Part shown: positions 46,822 through 58,196 of the stretch, piece after piece
Numbering within the stretch: the stretch's first letter is position 1
How the letters are laid out: each line of letters starts with the position of its first letter
Assembly (NCBI GenBank): GCA_015146655.1
Contig: VKHL01000064.1
Coordinates: 94,216 to 158,215 of the forward strand
Direction of reading: 5' to 3'
DNA length: 64,000 bases
Origin: Ochromonas danica
Taxonomy: Eukaryota; Sar; Chrysophyceae; Chromulinales; Chromulinaceae
Notes under the pieces: generated by a model
What the model was told of the DNA's origin: nothing
Seen by the model: only the letters and a program-made list of their open reading frames with translations
Databases searched by the model: none
Program-made: the position numbers and the translations under genes

Positions 46822-49441
46822 TTATGCAATCATCATACTATCATCATCATCATTACTATTATTATTGTCATTGTTGTTATTACCAAGTAACTGAAGAGAG
46901 AGGAAGAGATCTTGTGCCTGTGTCTCTAACGCAGTTAAAGTACGTACTGTACCAAGTCTACGCTCTGTCATATAGACCTTCTGCTCACTCTGCACTACCT
47001 CGGTAGCGCTACTCTCCCCATAAGTTACATTTAGACCTTTAAGCTCCTTCGGGAGGTCTAAGGTATCACTATCTAATGCTAATATAGGTCCTTGTAACTT
47101 CTTCTCAATCGCTGCTATGAGTTGTCCTTCATCATACCAGATTGTACATCCTCCTTCCTTCTTAAGTTTACGATTGTAACAGACTTGTACACCTCGACCA
47201 TGTCCTTTACAACTATGATACCATACCTTCTCTTTTACATCTGAAGATACAATAGAGATTGCTAATCCCATACGATCAGCACGACCTACACGTCCTATAC
47301 GATGAATGTAATTCTGTGGTTCATCAGGTAATGTGATGTTAATGACATAAGGTAGAGAGTCTATATCAATACCACGTGCTGCTACATCTGTACAGATTAA
47401 GATACGAATCTCTCCATCTTTAAACTGTTGTAAGGATCGTCTACGATCTTCCATAGACATTAGACCTGCCATAGTAGCGGAAGTGTATTTCTCATGGAGC
47501 AGTTTACCATTAGATTGAGATTGGAAGAATCGTTGTAGATTGATACAATCTAGATTAGTACGACAGAATATCATCACTTGAGGCATCTACACAGACACAT
47601 ACATACACACATAGACACACACACACATACACACACACACACACATACACACACACACACACACATACACACACACACACATACACACACACACAGACAC
47701 ACACACACACACATACACACACACACACATACACACACACACACACACAAAGCATGAAACAACAACAAGGAGTTAGAGAAGAGCATGCACTACGGGATAG
47801 CACGAAAGATCTGTTAGTGTAGGGTAGAGTACTTACCTTGTAATGATCAATGAGAGCCTTAGCAATAAATGGTTTAATCATTTTAATCCATTGTGATTGT
47901 TGACAACTTAATCGATCAGGACCTTCTCTAGTTAACTCTTGTTCAACATGTACTTCATCTGTCATGATACTACTACTAGTAGTAGTACTACTATGAGATG
48001 CTACTACCCATCGTCTATAAGACTCTTCACAAGGCGTTAGACGATAGAGTACATGATGTACACTATGTGGTATTACAGTCTCTTGTCCTTTTAAATCAAT
48101 CCATATAGGATTAACACAAATCATATCAGCTAATGATCTTATAGCAGGATCATGTAATGTAGCAGAGAAGAAACATACTTGTAAACGATGTATACCAATA
48201 CCTCCTATAGGACAATGAGAGAAGACTTGTTTAACACCTTGTAAACTCTCTCCTTCCATCATACTATCCGCTTCATCAAGTATAAAGAAACGTATAGCTG
48301 AGAGATCTAATTGATGAGTCTTAATCACTTCACCTAACTTACCTAATGTCCCTATTACTATATCTACACCTTCTTCTAAGGCTTTCTTTATAGTATGATG
48401 ACTATTATTATTATCTCCTATTAATAATAAGGTACGTATAGAGGGATTAGTTAAATAACGACTTAGATCCATAAAGGTACGATACATTTGTTCTGCTAAA
48501 TCACGTGTTGGTTCAATAATGATAGCTAAAGGTTTACGGTGACCTGGAATCCGGTATGATTCCATGGAATCGGCTTGAAATAAATGCATTGGACTAGCTT
48601 GATGGAATGGTTGATATCCAGATGGTAGATAACGTATAGGAAGTTGTCCTAAGTTAATCTCTGCTTTACTACCCGATAAGGAGAGGGTAGGGAAGAAGAC
48701 CATTCCATGGAACTCCCGTGGAATCGTATAGGCAATATCATAGACTTTCCCATTTTTAGAGAAGGTAATAGTAGAATGATCAAAGTCAATAGCACATCCA
48801 ATAATATCACCTTCTCCATAGGTTTCCCCATATTTCTCATAATTACCCTGTGAGGATTTAAATCCCTTCCCACCGTAACCAAAGCCCAACGGATCTTTCC
48901 CAAGATCTAAACTAGCTAATCGGGTAGACCATCCAATACGAGCATTACCATTACTATAGAAGTGAACTTCATAGTAGTATCTACCCGCGTTGACCCCATG
49001 GGTAGTTCGTATACCTAGCCAACGGTCACTTCCCTCAACGGAACAAATGCGACGAGGACCGTTGGGAGTGTTAGGGTGTAGGAGGAGGAGGTCAGGGTCT
49101 CGATCTAAGTCATTGAGTTCAATGACCACTGGCCCACTCTCACTACTACCACTACTACCACTACCTCCTGCACTACTAGAGGTAGTGGTGGTGGTAGGAG
49201 GAGGAGGAGGAGAAGAAGAAGCAGAAGGGGTCATTTTTCGTTCATAGACCACTTGTAAGATAGGTAAAGCAAAGGCAGCACTTTTCCCAGAGCCTGTCTC
49301 TGCTGCTCCCATGACATCTCCTCCTCCTAGAATAAGAGGAATAGCTTCATCTTGGATGTCAGTGGGTAGAGACCATCCTTGATCTTCAATAGCTTGGAGT
49401 AGCTCAGGTAATAAGCCAAGATCAGCAAATCCTCCTGACAT
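46822..49441 (-). CDS. DDX1: DEAD-box RNA helicase DDX1 with SPRY insert
   Basis: Two exons, 49441-47837 and 47586-46822; 789 residues (human DDX1 has 740). The start at 49441 (SGGFADLGLLPELLQAIED) fits the DDX1 N-terminus; an ATG at 49486 would add 15 residues. Motifs: Q-motif region LPTDIQDEAIPLILGG, motif I AETGSGKS, then the SPRY domain unique to DDX1 (GSDRWLGIRTTHGVNAGRYY, NARIGWSTRL, GDIIGCAIDFDHSTITFSKN) inserted before motif Ia (EPTRDLAEQ), DEAD (LDEADSMM), SAT, and in exon 2 CTDVAARGID and YIHRIGRVGRADR. DDX1 works in the tRNA ligase complex and other RNA processing. The intron (250 nt) carries a (TG)n run that ends at the 3' splice site. A Ser/Thr/Gly/Pro low-complexity insert lies at ~80-120. 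Confidence 0.95.
47595..47748. repeat. (CA)n/(CATA) microsatellite in the DDX1 intron
   Basis: About 155 nt of CACACA with TA and GA interruptions; (TG)n on the coding strand, leading into TGTGTAG at the acceptor. Confidence 0.95.
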
Positions 49442-49757
49442 TCTTTCTGATGATGATATGATATGATTGATTGATTGACCACTCAAGACAGGGGAATGTT
49501 GTTAAGTTAATATTTACCACGCAAATAACAATATTGGAATAAAAAAACGAGCTGTTCAACGCGGAATGCGTTTCTCTCTCTCTTCTCTCTCCGCTGTGAT
49601 TGCAAAAAGCGAGCTTTTCAACAAGAACGCGTTGTTTCTCTCTCCCTCACAACAGCATGATGAGCAGTCAGTCACAGTCAGTGTATGAGAAAGAAGACAA
49701 TAACAACAACAACAAATTACCATAAATAAAATAAATTAATTAATACCTACCTACCTA
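49442..49757. promoter_or_regulatory. shared promoter region of DDX1 and the DUF726 gene
   Basis: 316 bp between two divergent starts. Holds TTGTTAAGTTAATATTTACC at 49499-49518 (the GTTAA-type word) and two similar segments, AACGCGGAATGCGTTTCTCTC (49558-49578) and AACGCGTTGTTTCTCTC (49627-49643). Confidence 0.5.
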
Positions 49758-52127
49758 ATGCCAATCCTACCAGAAGAAGAAGAGGATAATAATCCTAATA
49801 ATAAGAAGATTTATCTTCTCTGTCAGCTAGTGACCTTCCTCCTAGCCAGTCTAATGCAGAGAGAAGAAGAGTGGCAGAGTTGGGGTCAGCCTTTCCTGCT
49901 CTCTCTCTTCACTGCACAGTTCACCTCTCAAGATGAAGCACAGAGAGTCCTAGCAGTCTATGAGAAGCAGTTCCTACCTCTCATAGGTCAACAATGCTTC
50001 CTATGGGTGGGACAAGAGGAGGATGAAGACTATGAAGTCATTTCTCATGCTGAAGAGAAGATGTTAGAGGTGTTGAACACCTTATCCACCCTTCATGATC
50101 CACCTCAAGCACAAGTAGTAGCAGGAGGTGGAGGTAGTGGAGGAGGAGGAGCAGGGGAGGGTAGTGCCGAGGGGGTGGAGGTAGTGGGGGGATTAGAGGA
50201 CATGGTAGAAAGCTTTCTTCAACGTTATTATGACTTTCTCCGCTCTTCCCCCTCCTCCTCCTCCACCACCACCACGTCCTCCTCCTCCTCCTCCTCCCAC
50301 TGCTGCTATGATGCTCGTGCTCGTCTCATCGTCAAGCGTATCTGTAGCCTCACAAAAGGTCTTGCTAAATGTGATCATCATACTATTGAATCTACTCATC
50401 TTCTAGATAAACTAGGTCCAAGAAAGAGCTTCCTAGAAGGAATGAATACCTCCATTGCTGCTATCCCTCGTGACTCGTTAGTCGTTCCTCGTCGTGCTTT
50501 GAAAGTAGCTCTAGTAGCTCTTAGTGGTGGAGCTATGGTAGGGGTAGCAGGAATGATAGCAGCACCAAGTATAATAGCTACTATGGTACCAATGGTAATG
50601 ACTGCTACTAGCTTCTTACAAGTCTCTCTAGCCTTAGAGACGATAGCAGCAGCAGGGTTTACCTTCTCCTCCTTCTCCTCCACCACCTTCTTACCTATGA
50701 TCCTACCAACATTATTCACCTCATATGGTACTTCTGTAGCAGCTGAGACGATGATGTTACGAACTGCTCCTATTGATGAGTTTGCACTACATGCTATGTT
50801 CAATCCTAATGCTGTAGTAGCACTACCTCGTGACAAACAAGGTAGTGGTGGTGTAGCATCACAACCTCATGGCAGACAAGGTAGTGTAGCTATCTTCATT
50901 AGTGGTCATATCCCTCAACCTTATGATTGCCAACATGATCGAGAGATCTGGGGTGCTGATAGTTCTTCCTTGTTACCTGGACAAGAAGACAATGATCATC
51001 ATGATGATGAAGAGGAAGAGAAGAAGAAGAAGTGTAAAGGAGATGTGTGGCAGCAGGTAGCAGCTGTTTTAGTAGAACGAACTACACAGTTACTACCTAC
51101 TATGACCAACACACACTCTACTCCAGTAGTAGATACTACCCCATCACATATTGCCTCTTCTGAATCGAAAGAGATGGTGGTGGAGGAGGAGGTGGAGGAG
51201 GAGGAGGTAGTGAAAGATGTAGAAGATGGATGGGCTGCTCTACAAGTTCATTGTCGTCCAGGATGGTGGAGAGAAGTCCTCCCAACTGATGAAGCCTATC
51301 TATTACGATGGGAAAGTAAGCTGTTAAGTCGTCTACAAGACTCTTTCTATCAGATGGTAGCAGATAAAGTCTATGGAGAAGTCTATGCTAAGGTCTATAG
51401 TCAAGTCATGCAATTCACTCCTATACCATCAATTAAAGGGGCTATGAGCTTACCTTTGACAGTTGTAAAGAATATTGAAAGCTTGAAAGATCCTTGGGCT
51501 TTGATTATGGATCGTGCTCGTCAAGCAGGATATCTATTAGCTAAGGCTTTGCTAGCAGAGAAAGGTCAACCTCCTCCTCCTCCTGCTCCTGCTGCTCCTC
51601 CTGCTACTGCTAGTGCTAGTGCTACTACTGGAGAGTCTTCTTCTTCTCTCTTCCGTCCTGTCCTTCTGATAGGATATGGTATGGGAGCTAGAGTGATCTT
51701 TCATTGTCTAGAAGCACTATCTGAACTACCTCATGCACAAGGTTGTGGTATAGTCGAACACGCGGTATTGATGGGTACACCTGTCTCTAATACACCTTCT
51801 GATTGGCAGAAAGCAAGACATGTGGTAGCTGGGAGACTAGTTAATGTCTATTCTACTACAGACTATCTACTAGCTTTACTCTATCGGAGTAAACTGATGC
51901 AATGGGGAATAGCTGGGTTAGGACCTGTTCAATTGTCCTCCTCCTCCTCCTCCTCCTCCTCCTCCTCCTCCTCCTCCTCCTCCTCCTCCTCCACTGCTAC
52001 TGCTGGTGCTGTAAAGTTGATGGAGACAGGAGGAGTGGAGAATATTGATGTCAGTCATTTAGTAAAGAATCATTCTGATTATCCTCTTGTGCTACGAGAC
52101 ATTCTCTCTGTAGTACATCTCACCTAA
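49758..52127 (+). CDS. DUF726/TMCO4-like alpha/beta-hydrolase-fold membrane protein
   Basis: Single exon, 789 residues. Acidic start, then a helical region (residues ~15-150). A hydrophobic pair or triplet of helices at ~245-340 (LKVALVALSGGAMVGVAGMI, SFLQVSLALETIAAAGFTFS) matches the TMCO4 membrane part. The C-terminal half is the DUF726 hydrolase fold: VAIFISGHIPQPYD, LQDSFYQMVADKVYGEVYAK, LLIGYGMGARVIFHCLEAL, VEHAVLMGTPVSNTPSDWQK, VVAGRLVNVYSTTDYLLALL, GVENIDVSHLVKNHSDYP. Human TMCO4 has GFSLG at the nucleophile elbow; here it is GYGMG, so residue 641 is Gly, not Ser. Several Ser/Ala/Pro/Glu low-complexity inserts, including a (TCC)n poly-Ser tract. Substrate and organelle are unknown. Confidence 0.88.
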   Translation: MPILPEEEEDNNPNNKKIYLLCQLVTFLLASLMQREEEWQSWGQPFLLSLFTAQFTSQDEAQRVLAVYEKQFLPLIGQQCFLWVGQEEDEDYEVISHAEEKMLEVLNTLSTLHDPPQAQVVAGGGGSGGGGAGEGSAEGVEVVGGLEDMVESFLQRYYDFLRSSPSSSSTTTTSSSSSSSHCCYDARARLIVKRICSLTKGLAKCDHHTIESTHLLDKLGPRKSFLEGMNTSIAAIPRDSLVVPRRALKVALVALSGGAMVGVAGMIAAPSIIATMVPMVMTATSFLQVSLALETIAAAGFTFSSFSSTTFLPMILPTLFTSYGTSVAAETMMLRTAPIDEFALHAMFNPNAVVALPRDKQGSGGVASQPHGRQGSVAIFISGHIPQPYDCQHDREIWGADSSSLLPGQEDNDHHDDEEEEKKKKCKGDVWQQVAAVLVERTTQLLPTMTNTHSTPVVDTTPSHIASSESKEMVVEEEVEEEEVVKDVEDGWAALQVHCRPGWWREVLPTDEAYLLRWESKLLSRLQDSFYQMVADKVYGEVYAKVYSQVMQFTPIPSIKGAMSLPLTVVKNIESLKDPWALIMDRARQAGYLLAKALLAEKGQPPPPPAPAAPPATASASATTGESSSSLFRPVLLIGYGMGARVIFHCLEALSELPHAQGCGIVEHAVLMGTPVSNTPSDWQKARHVVAGRLVNVYSTTDYLLALLYRSKLMQWGIAGLGPVQLSSSSSSSSSSSSSSSSSSSTATAGAVKLMETGGVENIDVSHLVKNHSDYPLVLRDILSVVHLT
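51936..51991. repeat. (TCC)n trinucleotide run encoding poly-Ser
   Basis: About 18 TCC codons in frame near the end of the DUF726 gene; a likely length-polymorphic site. Confidence 0.95.
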
Positions 52128-52888
52128 TACAGCAGTACAGTACTACACCATGTCAATGTCCATGGCAATGACAATGACAAGAGAAGGTACTGACTGAGAA
52201 GGGTCTGCTGCTGCTACTACTACTACTGCTTAATACTACTACTTAGCTATGGTATGATATAACAAGATATCATAGTCTAACATCATCATTGTTTTGTTGT
52301 TGTTGTTGTCACATTATCAGAAGGTTGTGACCGAAAGAAGAAAAAGAAAAAGAAGAAGATATCCTTTAAATGCTATTTTTTTCATGTGTTTTGTTTGCTT
52401 GTTGCCATTGATGAGATTATAATGGATAATATGTGGTTTGTGTGCTACAACTACTACTGCTACTGCTACTGCTGTCGGTGGTGTTGGTGTTGGTGTTGGT
52501 GTTGGTAATGTAAACTAAACCCAATCGACTGCTGCATGAGATGATAGATAGTCTACAGTAGGTCACCTCACAGTAGTCTAGGAGGTTGTTGATTAATTGA
52601 TTGTAAGCATTATCAAAAGAAAGAGAAAACACAGAAGAGTTTAATATTGTGCTCCATATATTGATGTAGTGCAATGACACAGTCTGATTGGTGTTAGATA
52701 GACTACTGTAGTAGTTTTGGCTTTGGCGATGACAGCTTAGTATCAAATCAGGCTTTTATATAAGACATTTTCGAGATTTGACTGATACTTTTCGACTTTT
52801 GCGACTGGGAAAGGCAACACCAAACCATCAATCCAGCAGGAATTGAATTGAATTGAAGAACACATACTGTATGATCTAATTACTTGCA
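52128..52888. other. spacer upstream of the HAD-like gene
   Basis: No gene supported. Contains a (GGTGTT)n run at 52480-52505 and ACTACTGCTACTGCTACTGC-type repeats. The 110-codon minus-strand frame here is only the complement of these repeats. Confidence 0.5.
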
Positions 52889-54214
52889 ATGAAGCTCTGT
52901 TTACATTTTGATATCAATAAGACTATTCTTATTGCTGATGCTGGTTCAGGTCGTAATTTTCTCTCTAGTTTAAACTCTCTTCTAAGTGAAGCTGTCTGGG
53001 GAGAATTCAATCATGACATTCCATTTACTGATCGTCAACCACAAGATTGGATTCCTGTCTCTACTACACCAGGTATTTATCCACCTAGTAACTATGCTGT
53101 TACTTTTGGTAGTTATTTAGAAGAACATACTGCATTGTCTAAAACACAACGAAGAGCATTGAAATGTCATTTCACTGATGGTGGTGATGATGATAATGAT
53201 AATGGTGGTGAAACATCATCATCATCATCATCTAGTACTACTATTAGTGTTGGAAGACTCTATCAGAAAGATTTAATGGATTTACAACGTCATTTAACTA
53301 TTCCATCAGATATTCCTATTAATAATAATGAAGACATTACAAATAGTTTTTATAAAGATGGATATTATCATATCTTACCATCTTTCTTTCATCTTATTAA
53401 CTATCTTGTCGAACTACAACTACAACAACAACATGATAATGACAACAACAATAACAATACCAATGATAATAATAGGTTAGATTTTCGTATTATATTCCGT
53501 ACATTTGGTATTGATATCATAGAAATAGCTAAAGAATTTAATATGTTTTGTGAAGGTAAACATCCTTTCTTTCAACCAAAATATCCATTAGATGGTAGTC
53601 AACCTGATCGTTATCCAAGAGATCTAAGACTTCATCTACCTCTAGGACATGCTGTATTACGACGTACAGGACAAGGTCCTATGGATATTCATTTAGCACA
53701 TCTTGATTCTTCTGGTTCTTTAGTAACTGTAACTTCTGGTTATCAAGCAATTCATGAGATTATTATGAAAGATTGGTTACAGTTAGATAGTTCTTCAACT
53801 GAAGGTAATGAAGATGAAGATAGAAAGGAGAAGAGTCGTTATACCATAGCTATTCGTGATGATTATCAATGGTGGGATAAAAATGGTGAGAGTGATACCT
53901 CAGGTAAATTGTTTTTCGTCAACTCAGAGGAAGTCGAAACAATGCATCATGCCGTCAAAACAAATCATAAAATGCCCTTGCTGAAGAAAGATCATCAAGA
54001 AAGGGTCATCGAGCTGTTCTTTGATGATAATATTGAACGCCATCGCGCACACATTGTGGATGTTCGTGATAGTGCTACCTTCAACCCAGTGCCTTTCGCT
54101 CTCACCTCGAGTACAGTCTTGCATAAAGTGGAACCTTACCTGTCGATCACTGACCCGGAGTACTTTATCAAAATTGTCAGAGATGTTCTAAGCAGGTATG
54201 ACTGGAATCAATAA
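52889..54214 (+). CDS. HAD-like protein of unknown function
   Basis: Single exon, 441 residues. It starts LCLHFDINKTILIADA, a hydrophobic strand followed by F-D-x-N-x-T, the HAD-superfamily motif I with Asn in place of the second Asp. Later parts (RIIFRTFGIDIIEIAKEFN, about residues 207-225) fit a motif II-type strand, and VIELFFDDNIERHRAHIVDV (~370-390) has the paired acidic residues expected of motif IV. I know proteins of this pattern as conserved but uncharacterised in protists. Asp/Asn/Ser and Gln/Asn low-complexity inserts lie at ~95-115 and ~178-200. The last 300 nt use more C/G-ending codons than the rest. It converges on PRORP with 124 bp between. Confidence 0.65.
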   Translation: MKLCLHFDINKTILIADAGSGRNFLSSLNSLLSEAVWGEFNHDIPFTDRQPQDWIPVSTTPGIYPPSNYAVTFGSYLEEHTALSKTQRRALKCHFTDGGDDDNDNGGETSSSSSSSTTISVGRLYQKDLMDLQRHLTIPSDIPINNNEDITNSFYKDGYYHILPSFFHLINYLVELQLQQQHDNDNNNNNTNDNNRLDFRIIFRTFGIDIIEIAKEFNMFCEGKHPFFQPKYPLDGSQPDRYPRDLRLHLPLGHAVLRRTGQGPMDIHLAHLDSSGSLVTVTSGYQAIHEIIMKDWLQLDSSSTEGNEDEDRKEKSRYTIAIRDDYQWWDKNGESDTSGKLFFVNSEEVETMHHAVKTNHKMPLLKKDHQERVIELFFDDNIERHRAHIVDVRDSATFNPVPFALTSSTVLHKVEPYLSITDPEYFIKIVRDVLSRYDWNQ

Positions 54215-54338
54215 TATGTAGTAGTAGTAGATAGACAGCTTCGTGGTGAAAGGTGTGGAATGCAAGCAAAGGTCAAATGTCAAGTGCTTCCATGTAAAAC
54301 TAATTAAATCCCAGAACATCGACCTAATTCAACTATAA

Positions 54339-56477
54339 TTAGCCTTCACTTTCATTATCATCATCTACGCGCTTTCGCTTTTCACCTGTGCAGGGAGTAG
54401 ATTTGCTTTCATCTTTACGCCGATAGATGCAAAGCCACTTAGTGTTACTGGCAGGCTTATTGTTGTCGTCGTTGACTTCTGCTGACCTTTCAGCAGCAAT
54501 TTTCGAATGGTCATCAATAGAACCGCCATCCTCTTTTATCATGTTATCACTTTCATTGTCTTCCTCATCTTGCATGGAAGCATTAGGAAGAGATGGAACA
54601 AGAGGAGGGAAATACCATCCTTCATACACTTTTCCATCAACATGCTGAATGCGATGAGAATAAGGTCGAGGCCAATGTACAAACATTCTTATTGTGCGAG
54701 ACAAATAATGGGAACTATCTCTCACCGCATTCTTGCTTTCGTCACTGTCTGTTTGACCATTTCCCTGCTGCTGTTCATCATGTTCTTGTTGACTCTGACC
54801 ATGGAAGCATGAAAACATCTCATAGGTGACACGATATCTTTCTCTCCATTGCAAGAAATATCTTGGACGGAATAATTGGAAATGATGATCTCTCATATCA
54901 TCATTCGTTAAAACTGGTCGATGATATTTAATCGCAGCAAACATCCAAAACCAATCATCGTTAAACTTGCGAGGTGTAGGATAGAACAAGATAGTCTTTC
55001 TCCATTTATTGATTAATTCTTGTGTTTCCGTATTAGGTACCATATCTGCAGCAAGATGACGTGAATGTAAGATAAGCAAAGGCTTTTTATTTTGAGCTAA
55101 TAACAGATTAATCATGTGATCAATTTGATCATAAGCCACATGCTTTGGAGCACCATGATAATTCTGTTTATAATAGCCAATATTCGCACCATCCACAATG
55201 AGATCAAAGTCTTGATGTTCTTCTAGCCAAGTTTTATAAGCTGACCAGATATTAATACGTTGTTGAAGAGCTTTTTCTTCCTGATTGTCTTGGATTAATG
55301 ATACCTTCTCTTCTGTAATAGCCTCAGCATTACCATTGTGGTCTAAAGGAATGGATGAGGATGACACAACAGAAGCATTAGTGGGTTTGATCAGATTCCG
55401 TATTTTATTGTTAGGCTTGTGTCGATGATTTGGATCACGATTGACAGCAAATCCTTCCAATTGTTCCACTAATTTCTCTCTACTAGAAGAGGTTAAATCA
55501 ATTGATTTCAACTCTTCTTGATTACATTCAATAAGACCATTTTTTGATACTTCTGAATAGGTTAAACTATAATGATTAGGATTCTGTTGAAACCAATTCA
55601 TAATAATATCTATTGTTTCTTGATGAGATAAGACAAGAAGATCTTCCATGAGAGATGTCAAATATTCCACAAACTTTCCCTTCTTCTCCTCTACTACTAC
55701 TACCCTTCCTTCTCCTCCTTTCTCTTCTCCATGACTACTACTATTATTATAATTATGACAATGACTACTATAGAGTATTAACATACTTGCATATTCCTTT
55801 TCAGTAGGAATTAATTCAAAACGATGTAATAGATCATGAAAGATTCTCTCACATTGTTGAACTTCTTTATGTTGTGCTAGTAGAGCTAAGAGAGCTGATA
55901 GACTACGTACACGTGGCATAATTTCACAAGTTAGCATATCTTCATAAAGGGACAAAGCTTCTACAGGACGATTTTGTGTGGCACAACAACGGATCATTGC
56001 AGTAAAAGCTGCTTCTGTCAAGGGGATGTTAAAGCTTTTCATATCTTGAAAAATATGAAAAGCTTTATCAATATCTTGTGGTGGTGGTGATAATAATCGA
56101 CGATGATATTGATTATTTCCACTACCAGGTTCACCTAATCCAGCTGTTAAACAAAGTAAATTTGTGAAAATAATAGGACTTGGTTTAATTCCTATTTTTT
56201 TAGCATCCATATAGGCAGTATAGGCATGGTCCAGGTCTAGAGTCTAGGAAACAATCATAGGAAGGTAGGAAGTCATTAGGAGGGAGGATAGTCAGTGAAA
56301 ATGGAATGAAGTCGTTGAAGTCTGACTGACCTTGAGACAGTGTGAGATAGCAACACCTAATTTAAAGCTTTCAAAAGCTTGTTCAGTCATTTCTAAGACT
56401 GCTCTTTTCTTTTTCTTATTCATTTGAGTACCATAACGAACTTCAAGAGCTTCAATAGCAGCTTTTCGTTCTTCCAT
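54339..56477 (-). CDS. PRORP: protein-only RNase P (PRORP)
   Basis: Two exons, 56477-56331 and 56243-54339; 683 residues from the first in-frame ATG. PPR repeats at ~20-190 (TLDLDHAYTAYMDAKKIGIK, AAFTAMIRCCATQNRPVEAL, MPRVRSLSALLALLAQHKEV). The NYN metallonuclease domain is at ~390-540: LIVDGANIGYYKQNY (Asp400), FNDDWFWMFAAIKYHRPVLT (Asp478, Asp479), NDDMRDHHFQLFRPRYFLQW, then the zinc-site tail HWPRPYSHRIQ and WLCIYRR. The metal-binding aspartates are all present, so it should be active. It removes 5' leaders from pre-tRNA. There is no clear targeting peptide from this start; the compartment could be nuclear or organellar. It is head-to-head with the UPF0301 gene. Confidence 0.92.
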
Positions 56478-56683
56478 TTTCTCTTCTGAAATTGAATGAA
56501 AATTGATTAATGGTGATGGTTCTTCCCCTTCCTCTCTTTTCGTTTTCTCACCTTTCCCCCCACAAATCACTTATACCACGCATCGTAATAATAGTTAACC
56601 TACTAGTAATACCACGCAAACCAATAATAGTTGTTAATGCATCACAGTGCAGCAGCAATCATCTCGAAGACACCATCACAGAG

Positions 56684-58196
56684 ATGAAGAACTACCATCT
56701 CTTTCTCATTTGCATTCTAAGTGCCTTTATAGGAGGTATTCAACCTTTTCGTCATTCTTCTATCTTGCTCTCTCTGAGGCAGAAGAAGACCTTCCCTCCT
56801 CCTGCTCCTCCTACCACTACCACTACTACTACATTAGCAGCAGTAGGAGCAGCAGGTGGAGAAAGAGGAGGAGGAGGAGGAGGAGGAGGAAAGAATGAAC
56901 GAAGTATATCAACCACTACCTCCTCTACCTCTCCCTCTACCTCTACCTCTCATTCATTCCTCAAGGCTGACTATCGTGTCGCTCAGGCTATGCTAGACCA
57001 TCTCTCTCCTCTCAGTCTGAAACAAATCTTTGGTACCCTCTGTCAGTCTAACATCACAGAAGACACCTCCTCCTCCTCCTCCTCCACCTCCTCACGTCAC
57101 TACCTCTTTCCTCAAGTTGAAGTTGTCTTAGACTCACCTAGTATTAACCGTTACCTTCTAGCTAATCCACGTAGTTTCCTATCCCATCCAGAATTAGCTA
57201 AACAATATGGATGTGATCTAACACTATTACAACATGCTACAGACTATTTCACTTTATTAAGACAATTACCTGTTATCTATATTGCTGATATTCATTCAGA
57301 ATTAGGATCATTAGGTTTACAATTAAATAAACAAGTTGATGATCTTGTCATAGGTGATCTTTATCCTAGTCTACGTGCTCTTCGTAATAGACCAATCTAT
57401 CTTGGTGGAGTGAATAAGAAAGGTTCAAGTTTTATGATGGTTCATCAAAAAGCTGGCTTTCCTGATAACAGGTTGGGACTTTTTTCTCCACTTTTTAGAG
57501 TTTCCCTCCTCCCTTCATACTACATTGTATTGTATTGTATATAGAGCATGGAGAATACTACCTGGTCATAATGACTTTCGATTATTCTTTAGTCCTGATG
57601 TTGCTATGGCGAATGAGCTTGTCTCAACAAAGGATGCTAAAGTTGAAGATTTCAAGTAAGTGACATACTCTTATAGTAATGACACTATCCCTCCCCCCAT
57701 CACCATCATGTTAACATGTCATGGTATATATATGATGTGTGTGTGTGTGTCTATGTGTGTGTGTGTGTCTATGTGTGTGTTTGTGTGTCTATGTGTGTGT
57801 GTGTGTCTATGTGTGTGTGTGTGTCTATGTGTGTGTGTGTGTTTGTGTGTCTATGTGTGTGTGTGTGTTTGTGTGTCTATGTGTGTGTGTGTGTTTGTGT
57901 GTCTATGTGTGTGTGTGTTTTTGTGTGTGTGTAGGTTCTTCCAATGGGCTACAGTCTGGAGTCCGAAGGTCTTGGAGATGGAATATGATGACAAGATGTG
58001 GTTGACTATTTCAGCACCTGTCAAGGTCAGTCCCCCCTTCCCCCCTATCCCTACCCTGTCACTCTAACAAGTCTACTACTACTACTTCGCTCAGGTGCTG
58101 TTTGCAGATGATGACATTGTACATCTTCCCCTCTATAAGCGACTAGTTTGCTCTCTTCCATCTGATCTCGTCTCCTTCCCCCCTACTGACTATTAG
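56684..58196 (+). CDS. UPF0301 (AlgH/YqgE)-like protein, probably plastid-targeted
   Basis: Four exons: 56684-57471, 57545-57655, 57935-58025 and 58095-58196; 363 residues. The first ~20 residues are a signal peptide ([19 protein letters not shown]), followed by a Thr/Gly/Ser-rich stretch with an (RGGG)-like poly-Gly. The UPF0301 core starts near residue 195: [60 protein letters not shown], then [20 protein letters not shown]. The family occurs in bacteria and plastid-bearing eukaryotes; activity unknown. The third exon is preceded by an intron with a long (TG)n run that ends TGTGTGTAG at the acceptor. It converges on importin alpha. Confidence 0.85.
57738..57932. repeat. (TG)n/(TGTCTATG) microsatellite in UPF0301 intron 2
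   Basis: About 195 nt of TG repeats with regular TCTATG and TTTG interruptions, filling most of the 279-nt intron and touching the 3' splice site. Confidence 0.95.

Noticed and set aside
52417-52746. 110-codon minus-strand frame
   Set aside because: Composed largely of Asn-Thr and Ser repeats complementary to simple repeats in a spacer.
57660-58067. Cys/Val-rich open frames over the (TG)n tract
   Set aside because: Translation of a dinucleotide repeat in an intron; the flanking exons join in frame without it.
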